From positions 310,001-374,000 of the forward strand of contig JAMXBD010001091.1 of the NCBI GenBank assembly GCA_024138025.1: a stretch of 64,000 bases of DNA, given 5' to 3'. This stretch comes from Combretum micranthum. Its lineage: Eukaryota > Streptophyta > Magnoliopsida > Myrtales > Combretaceae. Each line of letters opens with the position of its first letter. Positions within the stretch are counted from its first letter, which is position 1. The notes below the pieces were generated by a model. It made no database searches. It was given only the letters and a program-made list of their open reading frames with translations, and was not told where the DNA came from. This document shows positions 11,040 to 24,964 of this stretch, one piece after another. The position numbers were made by a program, and so were the translations under genes.

Positions 11040-13135
11040 GCCCAACCCACGGACGTATAGGGTCGGGATGGTTCAAACTCATTCTTTTTTCTAAAAATAA
11101 AAAATGAAACAAACCGTATTTTTTAATTTAAAATAAAACTTCAAACATAATATATAAATTGAACCTAAGCATATACTATTTTAATCCATTTTCATTTAAA
11201 ATTATCAGGGAAGTACAATTATTTATACATAAACACATTTTTTTTTAGTTGAAATATTAGTAATGTAAGACTAGAGCATCACTCTAAAAGAGTAAAGTTT
11301 ACAAAAGAAAAGAAAGTCATACATTATTTACATGTAGGATTGCTCCTTTATAGGAGCTCTATAGGAAACTGAAATGTGTTTTTAAATTATATTTATTGCA
11401 TGTTGTTATAAATAACACATTAACTATTGATTCACTTCGTTATAATTGCAATTCTATTCAGCCTTATTTCTTCTATTATGGCATTCACTTGATCCTAATA
11501 GTGATTTTATAAGTAATACCTATTAAAAAATATTAAATATTCATTCATTTCTCAGAATTATAAATAACCATTCAATGATGGGATTGTCTTTTTTGCAATA
11601 TGCCCCAATTTAAATAAAAACAATAATAATGAAAAAATCCTATTACAACTCTATTTCATTACTCACTCATAGAATTTTATTACAGATTTATTCATTTAGC
11701 GAAATGAACGGACCGTAAATACTTGTGAATAGATAATAATTTCTATTGACGTGAAAAATAATTTAAACATTAATTTTTTTAACTTTTCTTTACTTTTATA
11801 TTTTTATTTTATTTTTATTTTTTATATTTATAATTAAAATAACTTTTACTTATTTTATTTTTTTGGATAGGACGTGTTGACCCATTGTCTGCATGTTCTA
11901 GCCAATAGACTTGACAAAGACCCACGGACTACAGTGGATCTAATAACCAAATCAGATTGGGTCTGCTGAGGCAAGTCCAATGTTAAACCCGATTGCTGGG
12001 TTAGGTCGGATCCAAAATTCAAACCCGACCTTGTATACGGGCCACAGATTGAATGAGAAATTTACTCGCAAGCAGAATTCAACAGGGAGGACCCGAAATC
12101 ATGATAACAAAATTGATTCTCCTTTTTTAATCAACTCTATGTCACCATTGTACTGACGAGCACATATGCTTAGAATAAGATATACCCCTATGGGCTATGG
12201 CTCTAGCATTTTGTACGGAGTACCAAGTCGTTTATTATAATAGAAAAAGAAAAGCCAATCACTAATCATACCCTTGTGCCTTAACCTATACTCAATTTTT
12301 GTTCTTTAGTTTGATGGTGATTTTGTGACGTTGGATATGTATGCTTGAACCCAGGGTGTTATATATATACAGTCTCATTAAGTATATCTTCAACACTTAT
12401 TTAGTATATCCCACTATCTCACTCTCACGGATGTTGATCACATCACGCCATAGCTTTTACTTTAAATGATGATTTCTTCGAATTATTGTGCTTAATCCTC
12501 ATATCTGCTTGATTCTGTTATGATTAATGTCACCAAGATATTCTAATTCTTAGGATGCCTTTTAATTAAGAGCTGAGATTAATCTCTTTCTCTTCATTCA
12601 TAATAACTCCAATGATGTAGCACTTTGTCTATTGGATTTAGGCGATATAACCATTGACTTATTTTAATCTAATGCTTTCTGCCATGCTTTTTACCGTCAC
12701 AACAATAAATTAGGTCTATCACAGCATAGGAAAGGGAAGGAGTTTAGATTTTATAGCAAAGTTTATATGTATATATACGTATAATTTTTTTTTATGGGAA
12801 TGCAAGGATTAATTTCCAGCAAAAAAAATAATAATAATAATAAAATGCTTTTTTGTGTGTGTATGCGTGTGCGCTTTTTAGTTAGAAGAACATCTGCAAT
12901 TAGTCTTTTCTGTCTTCTAATGCTATATGACAAGCTAGAGTAACTCACTACAAAAATTGGTCATATTAATTGAAGGTCGCTTTATATTTAAAACATCTAA
13001 TGTAATTTAAATTTTGCTGTTTTATCACTTATATTATACTTAATTTAGCCTTTACCAATCGAAATTAGACTATAATGTTTCTCATGCTCAATCAACTTTC
13101 TTGTTACCCCAAGAGAATTTTAGCCGATTATGTTA

Positions 13136-13262
13136 TAGTGCATGATTCTTCAATATGTTACTTCACCAAATTTATGTGTTCGAGTCAAAATAACTTCATG
13201 ATTTAAACTTTAGGAGTTACCTTTTAAGGCAAAGTATGGGTTAGTTCCATATAATATGTGAA
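13136..13262 (+). repeat. Dispersed repeat, copy 2 (related to 6707-6866)
   Basis: Begins TAGTGCATGATTCTTCAA and contains GTGTTCGAGTC and ACTTTAGGAGTTACC in the same order as the first copy. It is shorter by small deletions. The GTTCGAGTC word resembles a pol III box B, which makes a SINE possible but unproven. Confidence 0.45.
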
Positions 13263-15325
13263 CAATTTCTTACATGAAATGATGCTCTGTAAAGAACCCT
13301 GCCATGTTAAAAAAAAAAAAAAAACCATAGCTCCATACCTAACTAACTAACTAATAAATCTACTTTCCATTATCTTTCAACAAGCCAAGAGATTTGACCA
13401 TTTGAGAAATTAATGTCAAGTCTTCTACGAACTAGTAAATTTTTATCGACATCATCATCATTGCGCTATGGCATGGAAAACAAAATTAACCATTCTATTC
13501 CATCAATATAATGCATATATTGATCATCACCGATATGGTTGCCTTACTCTAAATAATTATCGAGTGTCATCATTTGATCAAATAGAATTGAGAACATTTT
13601 GAATATATGCTCTTTCAATCAAATCTAATGATTGGCCGAAATCCTATGCTGAAATGTCAAGAAAATCTTTGGGGCCTGCTTAATCAAGCGGTCAGGTTCA
13701 CATTGAGAAGATCATAATAAACCACATCGGTTGCCATTGGAGCCTTGGAACTGCTACGTGAACGACATTATCTTTACTTCTTTGGGGATGGACACTGTCA
13801 TTGTGCCCCCACTTAGATACATGAGAAGCTAAGAGGGGCCTAGCGTCAAATATTATAATAAAAGTAATGATAGAACATTCCAAAAGCTGTATAAAACTAT
13901 CTTTATAAACCTCCATGGTGAGTAATAACGTAATGATACGAAGAATAGGAGAACAGAGAAGAGAGGTAGCTTTTTTGTAAAAGCAATTTGCTATGAAGTG
14001 TGATAAAGGCAATTACAGCATGGGATTTTTCCGAAATTGATTTGGTTGGAGATTGTTAGTTGATAAATTGACCTAATTCAGCCCTAAATATCTCAATCTA
14101 AGGAGAGGATTCAAAATAATCATAAATAGACCTAAATATCATGATAATTGGTTTAAAGTCCAAGTAGAGAAGTAGGTAGAAAGGGAGGTAAAAGTATTGA
14201 ATCTAAGAGGAGAATATATGGATCTTGACTGAGATTTGATGACCAAAACATAGAGAAAGGAGTTGAAGTTATGTAATATAAATAAAATACCAATGAATAA
14301 ATAAATAAATTATGTGCAAGGTCAGAAAGGTAATCATCAAATAAATAATAGGGGCAATGTGGGCATTTCACGTAAAAATTTAAAAGATACGCTATTAATA
14401 GGAACGTATCTGTTAAGGAAGGAAAATAAGTGCTTTTTTCTTTCTTTTCTTATATTGCTCTTCTTTAGGAACCCTTTCATCTTATCCACACTATTCCAAC
14501 ATAGCAGAAATTCTTGAAGAAAATCTCAATACAAATGCGTGGCAAGAAAGGGTTTTGACATTGGATTCATTGGTGGTTAATCATTGGGGAGAACCAACGT
14601 TACTTGAATCAATGTAAGTTTTCTAATTTGATTTATTGGGTTGGAGTTTATAAGGTAAATTAAACTCGTTACAGTTTTAATCGTGGCCGAGCCAAGTGAG
14701 TACTTTTAATTTTCTTAAGAACAACTAGGAGTTTATAAGCCTACTTATCAAAGGAAGAGAGAGAAATAAGCAAAAATCACTTTTTAGATCATAAGAGACA
14801 CAAATAGGGAGGCACGATTGTGTCTTGGACCATGATGCTCTATGTTCCACATTTATTGGGATGCCCTACCTAAACCCCGACCATGCCAATAGCCATGAAA
14901 GCCTTTGTGATGGCTATGCAAGCCTTACATGCCCTTCCACATAGGCATGCCAAGGGAGTGCCTTCCTACACGCCTTTCCTTACAAGCATGAGCTCCAAAA
15001 CAACCTCTTTCTTATTTAAAGTCTTTTCGATGATCTTTCTAGTACATCAAAAAACTAAATAACTAAGTAGACTTTACTTATATCTAACCAAGCGAAAAAA
15101 ATAAGCGAGCATATAACAAATTAAGATTTATAACAAATGTAAGGATGAATTCTGAAGGTTGTTTTCATGTTAGGGTCCAAGTTAGCCGAGTTAGATTCTT
15201 AAGGTTGCTACGAATCATCTAAACAGGTATGTATACCATGCTTGCTGCTAGTGCAAGTTAAGTTTGGACTCTCATTGAATACTTGACTATATAAGATTGT
15301 TTGATACTTGTGTTTGGCAGTAATC

Positions 15326-15505
15326 AATAAGTAGGGAGTACCCACTTATTGGTACGGCATCCCAATGATCCTAGTATGGTGTTGTTTCTTGTGGAGTTAG
15401 ATTTAAAAATTATATGCATAGTTCTAAGACTTTTAGGGTTATTGGGGAGTACCAATAACTATGTTTTGATTTTGGGTCTAAGGATATTAGGGAGTACCTA
15501 ATATC
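15326..15505. repeat. Three palindromes with a common GAGTA centre
   Basis: Palindromes at 15326-15350 (arms AATAAGTAGG/CCCACTTATT, one mismatch), 15438-15459 (GTTATTGG/CCAATAAC, perfect) and 15483-15505 (GATATTAGG/CCTAATATC, perfect). All have loops reading GAGTA or GGAGTA. The arms differ between sites yet remain paired within each site. Function unknown. Confidence 0.7.
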
Positions 15506-15668
15506 TAATATATATATGTAAATATTTTAAGTGAGGTCCGAGATACTGAGTTTTCCTTTTATTGACTACTGGACTAAAAGATAAAGCTAATCAAATGGAT
15601 GTTTGTTGCATTTGCATGGTAATGCATGTGAGTTTGTCTTTGATTATTCTTGCACATGTTTTTGTAGG

Positions 15669-16418
15669 TAGGGATGTAAATGGGTAGACTATTATAGGTT
15701 TTTTAACTCGCCAGATCTGTTAAAAACCTCATAGGGTTGAGCAATAGTCGGTTATAGGGTTGAGTTTGTATCATATAATAAATTTGATGGGTACTCGACA
15801 ACCCAGTATTATAATTCAAAAATAAATAACTAAATGAGCAAAGAGAGGAAAGAAAATATGAACGAGCTACCATCTTTTCTACCTCTTATCTCCTAAGGAT
15901 GTTTTTTCTTTTATATTTACTGGACTAGTTAAGAAATTTTAGAACTTTTTATTAAATTTTGCTCCAGTCATGTATGCAATAGAGATTAATATTATTTGAT
16001 GTCTATTATATTTTAGTTAAAGTAGGAGATTTAATTTAACCATGTCTTTAAGATATTATACGATGACAAAAGCAATATATTTATATGTTTAAATGTTGTA
16101 TAACGAATGTGGTCTACAATATTTTTATCAATTCCAAATGCATCCTTTTCATTTTTGAATGTACAGAAAAGTTGTGTTACAAGTATCGTCTTTTCTTAAA
16201 TTTGTCATTAAAATTTAAAGATAGATTGAAAAAAAAAATTAGGGTTTTAAGGCTATAGGTTCGAGTTCCGAGTTCTAAACCAAACCCTATAGGGCGGGTT
16301 TTAAGATGGTATCAAAACTTTATAGGGTTATAGGATCGGGTTTAGTAAACCTATAGGGTAGTGGGTCGGGTTTCAAATTCATATGATCCATCTAATACCT
16401 AACCTGGTTATATCCCTA
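15669..16418. mobile_element. hAT-like non-autonomous element
   Basis: 750 bp with ends TAGGGATGTAAATGGG and GGTTATATCCCTA. Flanked by TTTGTAGG (15661-15668) and TTTATAGG (16419-16426), an 8-bp duplication with one change. Both ends are rich in CCTATAGGG/GGGTT words, many self-complementary. The central 400 bp are AT-rich and non-coding. Confidence 0.78.
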
Positions 16419-17070
16419 TTTATAGGTATACCATACTAGATTCTAACTCATTCTTTTATCTTTTCAAAGAACATATAAAGATAGTTATTTCGCTAGTTGT
16501 AACCAGTTAATGGGTTAGACATGTTGCTAGTATTAAAGAACCTCAGATGATGAATAGAGGTCATGTGGTGATTTCTGAAACAGTGACTATAGTTATGTGT
16601 AACTAACCTAAATAGTAGTAGGAGTTTAGTGCTAATTGTAGAGAAATACTCAAGTTACAATGTATAACCTTTGTAACATCTTTATGACCGAGATCAATGA
16701 TTGTAAGTTGAATTCGTGCAGTTTATTAAATGTTTTTTGTGCGGTTGATTATGATTACTAGTATGTCATCTAACACTATTAGAAGTCATTAATACAAGAG
16801 TGGTATTGGAGTCATTTATGACATAATTTGTGGACTTTAACATGTCCATAGTTAATATGGGCACATAGTAGGTTATAGATGACCCTAAATTTAGTGCATT
16901 GCAATAAATATAATTATGAACTAACTATAGGTAGTCATTTTGAATCAAGAAATTTAAGAATTAATTATACTCATAGTAATGTACCGAAAGACATGTTTAA
17001 AGAAAATTTTCAAGGTAGATAAAGGCTTATGAATAACATTGGAAGTGGATCCTTCCTACTTAATTTTTTT
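16419..17070. other. Intergenic DNA without recognised features
   Basis: Read on both strands: no domain, RNA gene or clear repeat seen. Confidence 0.5.
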
Positions 17071-17399
17071 GGGTAAATTGCAAAAATATACCATAAACTT
17101 TAAGTGTAGTGCGGATTGACCCGTTATAATTTGAAAGCATGTTTTCTTACCCCTTAATCTATAAACAATTAGTAAGTTAAGGACATTTTGTACTTTTCTA
17201 TCCAAAAAGTAGAACATTTATACTATTCTCTGGTGTACTTTTTGTACAATATTTGTATAGATTTTTAAGTAAAAGTATGAACATGGCCTTAACGTGCTAA
17301 TTGTTCATAAATTAGGGAGTTAAAAAAACACATTTTCAAAATATAAGGGGTCAATTTGAATTACCCTTAAAGTTTAGGGGTTATTTTTGGAATTTCTCC
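17071..17399. mobile_element. Mutator-like MITE with long terminal inverted repeats
   Basis: The first and last roughly 80 bases are inverted matches (left GGGTAAATTGCAAAAATA; right, read inward, GGAGAAATTCCAAAAATA). They are flanked by AATTTTTTT on both sides (17062-17070 and 17400-17408), a 9-bp duplication as Mutator-like elements make. Low complexity weakens the duplication somewhat. A related design occurs at 52294-52504. Confidence 0.75.
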
Positions 17400-18305
17400 A
17401 ATTTTTTTTGAGATTTTTTAAGCTACTGTCCTAACATCCCATGATTGAAATTATAAGGAACAATATAAAGGTATCACGTTGGCACAACATATCCCAAGAA
17501 TTTAGCCTATCTCAATCATTAATATGTAAACTGAAGGAAATTGAGAGGATTTTCAATCTTATTTAGAGACTTCATGGCAACAAAAGAAAGTATATTTGGA
17601 ATACAAGAAGAAACTGAAAATGAATTTTCAATAGGACAGGTGCGGAGTGCTCAATCTCCAAGCAAAATAAGATGAAAATTATTTAAAGAGGAAATGAAAT
17701 GCCCCTTGAGATAAATTTTAAAAAATAGGGAAAATGGGTAAATTCATTCTTGATGATGTATAATTCATTTAGTTGCTTTTATTTCTGTTTATAAACACAA
17801 ACCAACTCCTTGAATCATAAGTAACCTAATTCATATTCTTTTTCCTCTTCATAATAACAAAAATTTTCTCTAAAAGAAATGCCTTATAAGGAAATTCGTG
17901 AGGTGAGATCATTTTTTTCTTTTTTCCACTATAGTTTTTTTTTAATCATTCTTTGAATCCTAAAATCAAATTTTAGAAAACTATGAATTAAGTCAAATGG
18001 TCGTGGAAAAGAACAAATAGGGTAAAGGTCTCTTTTTGGAATTAAAAGTGTTCAAACCATAGAGTAAGTGCATCTAATTCGCTAAGTTGTTAAGTTTAAT
18101 TATATATCCTACTAAAATAGTAATTTTTCAAGATTATAAAAAGTGGTATTGTTTGGAGATGGGATGTGTACCCATGTAAGGATGGTGTGTACAACTAATT
18201 GTTAAGATCTAAGTAATGGTAAAGTTTCTTTATTCATGTTGTAGTTTTGTTATAAATAAGATATTTGAGGATACTAAAGACAAAATATCTAGAAAGAGTT
18301 ATTAG
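17400..18305. other. Intergenic DNA without recognised features
   Basis: AT-rich, no coding or repeat signal that could be supported. Confidence 0.5.
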
Positions 18306-19131
18306 TAGGGGTGTATAGAGTGCAATTTGGTACGATTCACCTCATGAATTGAATCAAACCATATATTACGATTTGTTTTTTTTTTTAAATTCAAACCTGA
18401 TTGTACAGCTCGATTCGTAATTTCTTCGAACTAAAAACAAATTGATTCAATAGAGTTTGGTTTGTAGATCGAATTATTTTTTATTCTTAAAATAAAACTA
18501 CATTCTATCAAAAAACCTCAATTAAATATTTCTTATCACCAATACAAATGTAAAGCTCATAGTAGGGGAGAGATTCATCCATCATAAAATTATAATCATA
18601 CTAAACTATAATAATATACTAGACTATAGAATTGATAAAATGAGAATATGTTATTTTAATATGATGGATAAATTTTAACTCATTGTATACCTTTAATTGA
18701 CACTATTAATTACATAAACCATTAAATAGCTAAGTAATAGAAATGGATTTATTAGTAAGATAAAGGAAAAAATGTTTAGAACACTGGAGGTTAAAATCTA
18801 ACAATCATCCTATTTGTAGGCACACTACAACAATCAAAATATAATATGATCATTCTAATTTCATTTTCATGAATAATACATATATAAACAAAAAAAAAGT
18901 TTTTAAAATAATTAATTTTTTCTAATGGAACAATTAAAATAAATAAAATAATATGTTTCACTTTTTTTAAAATATGTAAAACAGTCCTGTTTAGGGTCTC
19001 GAATCGAATTGCGGGCCATTTGCACTTCACCAAACCAAATTATTTTGAAAAGGAACCGAAATTCGATGTGATTTGGTTTCGTCCAATTCAATTCTTGGAT
19101 CAAACAGGTTTTTTTTTTTTTCACAGCCCTA
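18306..19131. mobile_element. hAT-like non-autonomous element, related to 59003-59899
   Basis: 826 bp with ends TAGGGGTGTATAGAG and TTTTTCACAGCCCTA. Flanked by GTTATTAG (18298-18305) and GTTATTGG (19132-19139), an 8-bp duplication with one change. Subterminal zones repeat GATTCGA/TCGAAT and AAACCA words. About 200 bp of the core (around 18820-18930) is the reverse complement of about 59230-59330, so this and the 59003 element are one family in opposite orientation. No transposase. Confidence 0.82.
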
Positions 19132-22100
19132 GTTATTGGGATTTGGAGATTTAGATTAAAGGTGATAAATTTTTGCTTAAAAAGCATAGACATATGTTTT
19201 TTGGAATTGGTTTAAGGGGAATGTTAATAAAAGTTAAAATGGATTCTAAGCTTTAGATGTTAGGATTTCTAGGGCATGGTTATTAATAAAAGCTTAACAC
19301 ATGTCCATCATTGCTTTTAAAAAATTACCAATATACAAATTAGGTAAAATTAAATACCAAAATACCACTTCAAAATCATGTTTATCAAATGGGATATAAA
19401 AATTTTACAAACAAATTACTTTAAGTTTAGTGTAAATTAAGCGTGATTTGTAAACAAGTTAAATTTGAACTCAAAACAAAACTTAGTCAACTAATTAAGG
19501 AGTGTTTAAGATTCTGTTTAGGCTCACGAGCCAAGTCATTTAAGCTCATCTATAAGTTTATAAGTAAGCTCGTGATCCAATCTTTCTTCATTTTTCATCC
19601 ATCTATCTATCTTTATACATTCATTAAGTTGATAAAATTTTATTTCTTAGGTTTAACTTTACCTCATACCAAACGTTGCAACCAAGCCACTCATGGATTA
19701 CTTGAATTTCGCTTACCTTAGGTTTAACTCTACTCAAGTTAAAACTCAATCTATAGATAAACCAAGTTTAAAAGTCAAAATAAAACCTGATTATTCAAAT
19801 GAGTTGAGCTTAAGTTTGAAATAAAACTTAATTATCTAAATAAGTCAAAGTCATACTTGTAATTTTAGGATTAGTAAAAGTTTCACTTGAATTAAGTTTG
19901 ATAATATTTTAAATTCTTTAAACTAAGTTTTCAAAATCTCCACTTAACTTAATTCATTTAGAGCTCTAATTCGTAAACATAAATCCCTAAAATCATAACC
20001 TTATGTAGAAATTTGAAATTCGACCACCTCTGGGATTTAGCCAAGTGGTCTGCTGAATTGAGGGGAAAAGAAAAGAAAGATTGACATGGATAGGGTGTGG
20101 TTGGTGAAATTTAAGATAAAATGGTAAATTGCTGATGGGAATTTAATATTTTCGTAAGAATGTGATGTTGATGGATTATTATTATGTGATTAGATGAATC
20201 AAAATCATTTTAAGTTTCTTGAGTAAGCATGCAAGTACATCAATTATTATTATTTACTGTTTGTTCGTGTGTAGGATTAAAAGAAAAACTGAATATAATA
20301 ATTGTCTCGATGTAGATTGACTTTCCTCAGCATCAAATATATACGTTCTATCTCCTTATTCATGTTTTTTGCCAAGTAATATACTAGCACTACTACATAG
20401 AATTTAATGAAAAGGGTGCTAAGATTTGCATAGGATAATTTAGGAAGACAAATTTTTCTGTATGATATTAAACTGTAATATTGAGATAAATGCATATATT
20501 TCATAAGATAAGCACACTTTAAGGAATATTTATTACATAAGGGGAAGGGGGAAAAAATATTGTATGTAATTGCTATTTCGTGTGTTCGAGTGTAACCAAA
20601 CATTATAAATAGGGTTCTATAATCGTCATTGTCCACTTTATCAATGAACCAAATGCGTTATAAATGCATATATATATATATATATATTATAATATAAAGA
20701 GGAATTCGTCCTGCTTGGCATAGGTGTGATGGCACGGAATAGAAAAATATTGCATAGATTTGTTGTGAAAATAGAACAAGATAAGGAGAATCGAACAACA
20801 TAATATAAAGAGTATTAAATAAAATATTTTTTGGTACAATGTTTGATATGTACGGTACTGAATGGTATTATTGGATATATTCTTACTAAGAAATTAGATT
20901 TGTCTAGTTCCGATCTTTTTATATCATTAAATATAAGTGATAATGTCCAATCCCATAAATAGAGTATGGTCTATTTTTAAATACATTTTATAAACCTTTG
21001 TCCAATCAAAATCATGAAAAATAGTATAACCAAACACTACCATGTATGTACACATGACATGCAAATGATATGTAATTTTCATTAAAGCTTTTCTCGTGCG
21101 ACATATATAGGATATGCCATCTTATTCTCTTGTTCATAACAAAAAAAAAAAAAAATGACCTCTTTACTAACTTCGATATGCTTCCTAAAACTTCCACCAT
21201 TGACATATATTTGAACATTTGGAGGCAATTTGACTAGACGATTCACAATTTGAAGGACTATGTCGGCTTACTGAGTGTTACAAATCGACGCACCTCGACG
21301 AGGAATTGGGTGACTGAAATTGTAATGAAGAATTATAATTTTCTTTGTGCTCGTCAAGGAAAATGCTATACTAGTATATTTATTTCATAAAACGAATTCA
21401 ATTATATCCTAAAAAATAATTTGCCGAAGGTTGCCGTTTCCTGTAAGCATGGCCTGAGGAAAGAGGTTCCTAGGATGTACGAGGCTGGGAATGTTTTGTC
21501 CTTATGGTCATCTGAAAGCAACCTACCAGAAAAGAAAAAAAGCGCACTTATTTTATCATTTACTCCATGGACCTTTTCAGAGACAACATGATGATTGGAC
21601 TCTGCGCTTTTAGTTTTTCTTTTTCTTTTTCCCCTTAAATCAATAATTCACCAACGATTTAAGTACAATTCCTTAACTAAAAGTAAAGCTTCCCATCAGA
21701 ATGCTCTGGACTCGAGTATAATAACACTGCATTTTCCCTGTCTAATCTTTATGCAGGTGAAACAAAATCCTAATCTCTCTCTCTCAATGATAATTGTGTT
21801 TATTTTGAAGTTACTAGCTTTTACTTCAGGCAGTATTTTGCTTTTTGATCAAACATATTGTGTTCAGCATTTGTATCAAGTGTAAATAGTCGATATTAGG
21901 AATATCTGATAAAAACATATTAGATAACTTAGATAAAAGAACTAGTTATGTATTCCCTTTTCTATCCAACTGGCTACGAATAATTCTCCCTTATATGTAT
22001 ACATTTATATTATTAGCTATAGAATTATTTGTTTTAAATCTTGTTTTTCCCCAAATCCTTAAGTGAAGTTGTCAGCTGGCATGTTTTATTTATCTAAAAA

Positions 22101-22261
22101 AAAATGATTTAATTTGAATGCCACTTGTTGCAAAGATTACTTAGGCGAGATCTAGCAAAGTTTTGCAAGCTGATTAAATTCTTTGTTTGGTACTTAAGTA
22201 CTTATTCATAGACTGTCAGCCTTTTTTTAGCTTTGGAAAGTATTACTTGGTTGATCCATAT
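19132..22261. other. Intergenic DNA, mostly unclassified
   Basis: No supported gene. Around 19440-19970 short words such as GAGCTTAA/AAGCTC and ACTCAAGTT recur, and TTTAGAGCTCTA at about 19957 looks like a hAT-type end, but the partner end and target duplication were not found. A TA microsatellite lies at 20668-20688. Confidence 0.45.
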
Positions 22262-22485
22262 AGGTCTGCTTGGATGGTATGATTTTTTATTGATATCTAT
22301 ATCGGTATCTGTATTATATTATATCATATTTGTTTCATATCAATATTTGATCTATTTGATCTGTTTATGAATAAAACATCTATTTTTCATTTGTATCTGT
22401 TTTTTTATAAATAATCTATTTGAAAATGACAAAAAAATGAAGCCAAAACGATATAAAGATGACGAAGCAGATAGTCTATAAGAAA
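22262..22485 (+). mobile_element. MITE of the GGTCTRTTTGG family, copy 1
   Basis: Shares GGTCTGCTTGGATGG, ATCTATATCGGTATCTGTAT-like runs, ATTTGATCTGTTTATGA and TTTGAAAATGAC, in order, with the copies at 49521-49712 (inverted) and 56061-56777. The right end is decayed. Superfamily unresolved. Confidence 0.6.
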
Positions 22486-23536
22486 GTCTTGGATCAGTTG
22501 AAATAATGTTTACAAATAGTTATATTAAAGGTTTTACAGCCAATGAAATTGAAATCACCACACACCAATTGCAAGAGTTTTTTCTTGTGATTTTAGGAAT
22601 AGTCACATTTATATACTCACCAAACTACATCTCAAAATTGGTTTCAGTGGATTTCCAACGGTTGAACCAGTAGTATACTAGTTTTTACTCTACATTATTA
22701 ATTGACAATATTCTTGTTTGTTTTTATTCTCGTACGTTTGCTATATTTCTTGAGCAAATGATAAATGGAATGCGATGGTGATTTCATGCTTAGAGGGCAA
22801 TCAACTTCACGTCCTCTATAGTTGATGAAACTAACTTTAATTATTGATAAAAGGTGGAATGGAGATGTTCATCAAGGCAATGGAAATGGATGTCTAGCTA
22901 ATCATGATGAAAGGACCTTTCATCCCAAGTGATACATCTACAAGCAACACAATTTAAGAATATAAATCTACTGTTGAAGGTAAAAGGAAGGTGTGCTTAA
23001 ACTATAAGGCTAAGCATATACCATTTGGCACAATGAGTTATTTAAATTCAATCGTACAACTATAGGTGCTACTGATTAAAAAAAGGAGTTTGGGGACTCA
23101 ATTGCTATATATGAAGGCAGCTCACGGGCAAAGGAAAGTAAAATGAATATACTAGTATAAGAATCTAAGTTAGTTAAAAATTAAAGAGGAAGAAAAGGTT
23201 CCACAAATGTACGTTTGATTAAGTAATATCATAAATAAGTTAAAAACTTAGGGAAAAATATAATTGATGTCAAAATTATTGCTTTAAATATTTATTCATC
23301 TCTCATGCATTTATAATTAGCAATTCTTAGAGAGAGAAAGCGTAGTACTTGTGAGAGGTTATTTGTTGTGTATTCAAAATTACTAGAGTAAATGTTCTCA
23401 TGAGTTTGACATTTGTAAATTATTCAATAGTGACTAAGATTTTTGGATTGCTTAAGAGGTCCTCATGTGGAGGTGATTTGTGATCTTATACGGAGTAAGG
23501 GGTAGTTCAATATAATATTAAACCAAATATGACTTT
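22486..23536. other. Intergenic DNA without recognised features
   Basis: No gene, RNA or transposon end could be supported. Sequence directly left of the large retroelement E. Confidence 0.5.
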
Positions 23537-24234
23537 TGTAATACCCTAAATTTATGGTCATTTCGTATCAATATTTAATATGGATACGCAAAGGCTCAAA
23601 ACCTACTATTGTCCGTCATAACATCATAATTAGCTCCAAAATCTCTCTTGTATCAATGACTTCAAATAGTATCAAAATGCATACGTGAATTCGTAAACTA
23701 TCAAATGAGTACTAACTTATAATCTATATACGTTAATCTTATAGCTGGTTTCAAAGAAAGAATCTCTACTAACTATAAGAATTTTAAATTGACTAAGTGT
23801 TACCAACAAATGGTAAACACATTTTACTACTTAGACCAATTACACTTAAACTATTACATGTTCCATGTCTCTAATCTAGAAGGTCTTCAAAGCTGGCGAT
23901 AATTCCAACCCCTTATTTAGTTACCACTAGTGATATAACAATCAACACATTACCACTTGTACCTGAAAAGATAAAAAAGTAAGCCAATTCCTAGTATGGT
24001 ATACCAACAAACACTTGCGCGTGTACAAACAATGATAAACTCACATGTATTATTACCATATGAATGCAACAAACAACCATTTAATTATCTTTGTCCTTTG
24101 ACCCAATATCCAACAAAAGGATAGCTTAGTATCCCAAAACACATATAAATAATATAAAATACATTTATGTGATGTTGCGTACCTCCCAATATGGTTGTCA
24201 AAATTGCGATTTTACTATTCATTAGCAGGCATAA

Positions 24235-24734
24235 TGATGTGATCCTAGAAGCATCAAATTTAAATCTCACCAAGATCAGGTCCAATACTTTGCTTCAAGG
24301 GGTTAGAGATTCAATAGCTGGAGTTTCAATGCTGAAAACCCGAGTCAAGCGAACCAAGGATGTTTACAAAATAGTTTGGGACTCGAAAGACTGAAGTTAT
24401 GGAGCTGCTGCACAGTACACCACCGGCTTATCTTTTAAGTTATCTTTTATTCCGCAAGTTATCTTTTATTTTCTATAAATGTTGGTGTTTGTCATTTGTA
24501 AAAGAACAACTTGAATATTGAGAATACAATTGAGAGAGTTTTCTCTTCTTCTCCTTTGGAGAACTTGTGAACTCATCAAGATCATTTCTTGTGGCGTTCA
24601 ATCTTACACTTTGGTTCTAGTTTGCAATACAACTGTGGGTCAAAGTTTCCTTTTGATTTAATTCAGCTTTCCTAGGGAAATGTTTCCATTAACTTGTGTG
24701 GGTTTCAAGTTTAACATACTTGGAGTTCGCATCA
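24235..24734 (+). repeat. 5' LTR of the short retroelement
   Basis: 500 bp, TGATGTGATC to GTTCGCATCA. Contains a single copy of the roughly 39-bp CCGGCTTATC unit that is repeated four times in the partner LTR. Confidence 0.92.
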
Positions 24735-24738
24735 GATT

Positions 24739-24750
24739 TGGTATCAGAGC
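24739..24750 (+). other. Primer binding site of the short retroelement
   Basis: TGGTATCAGAGC, complementary to the initiator Met-tRNA 3' end, four bases after the 5' LTR. Confidence 0.92.
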
Positions 24751-24964
24751 TAGGCTCTAAATCAGGTTATCTATCTTTAATTTCTATTGTTTAGTTGTTT
24801 AATCATTTGTTGCCTTTGTCATCAATTCTAGGGTTTTCATATAAAAAAAAAATTCAATTCCCATCCATTTCTGGTTCCTCATTTCATCAATTTTCATTCT
24901 AAAAGTGTCTATAATTCAGTTTTGATTTGTTTGAGATTGTGATTAAAAAAACAGAGAAAAAAAA

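Larger units (their letters stand above)
11040..15668. other. Intergenic DNA, mostly unclassified
   Basis: No supported gene. It contains the second copy of the 6707 dispersed repeat and a set of palindromes near 15326-15505. The 104-residue minus-strand frame at 13698-14012 has no recognisable domain and lies in a slightly more GC-rich patch (13650-13850), so it is not called. Confidence 0.5.

Noticed and set aside
10259..12100. Older hAT-like element around the 10334 insertion
   Set aside because: Only the left end TAGACATCTC was recognised; the right end and target duplication are missing.
13698..14012. Minus-strand frame of 104 codons in a slightly GC-richer patch
   Set aside because: No domain, no splice or promoter context and a composition compatible with chance; not called as a gene.
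19440..19970. Possible eighth hAT-like element with AAGCTC/GAGCTT words
   Set aside because: One end (TTTAGAGCTCTA) is suggestive but no partner end or 8-bp duplication was found.
20036..20060. TAGCCAAGTGG, a perfect box A-like word of a tRNA or SINE
   Set aside because: No box B at a suitable distance and no cloverleaf could be drawn.
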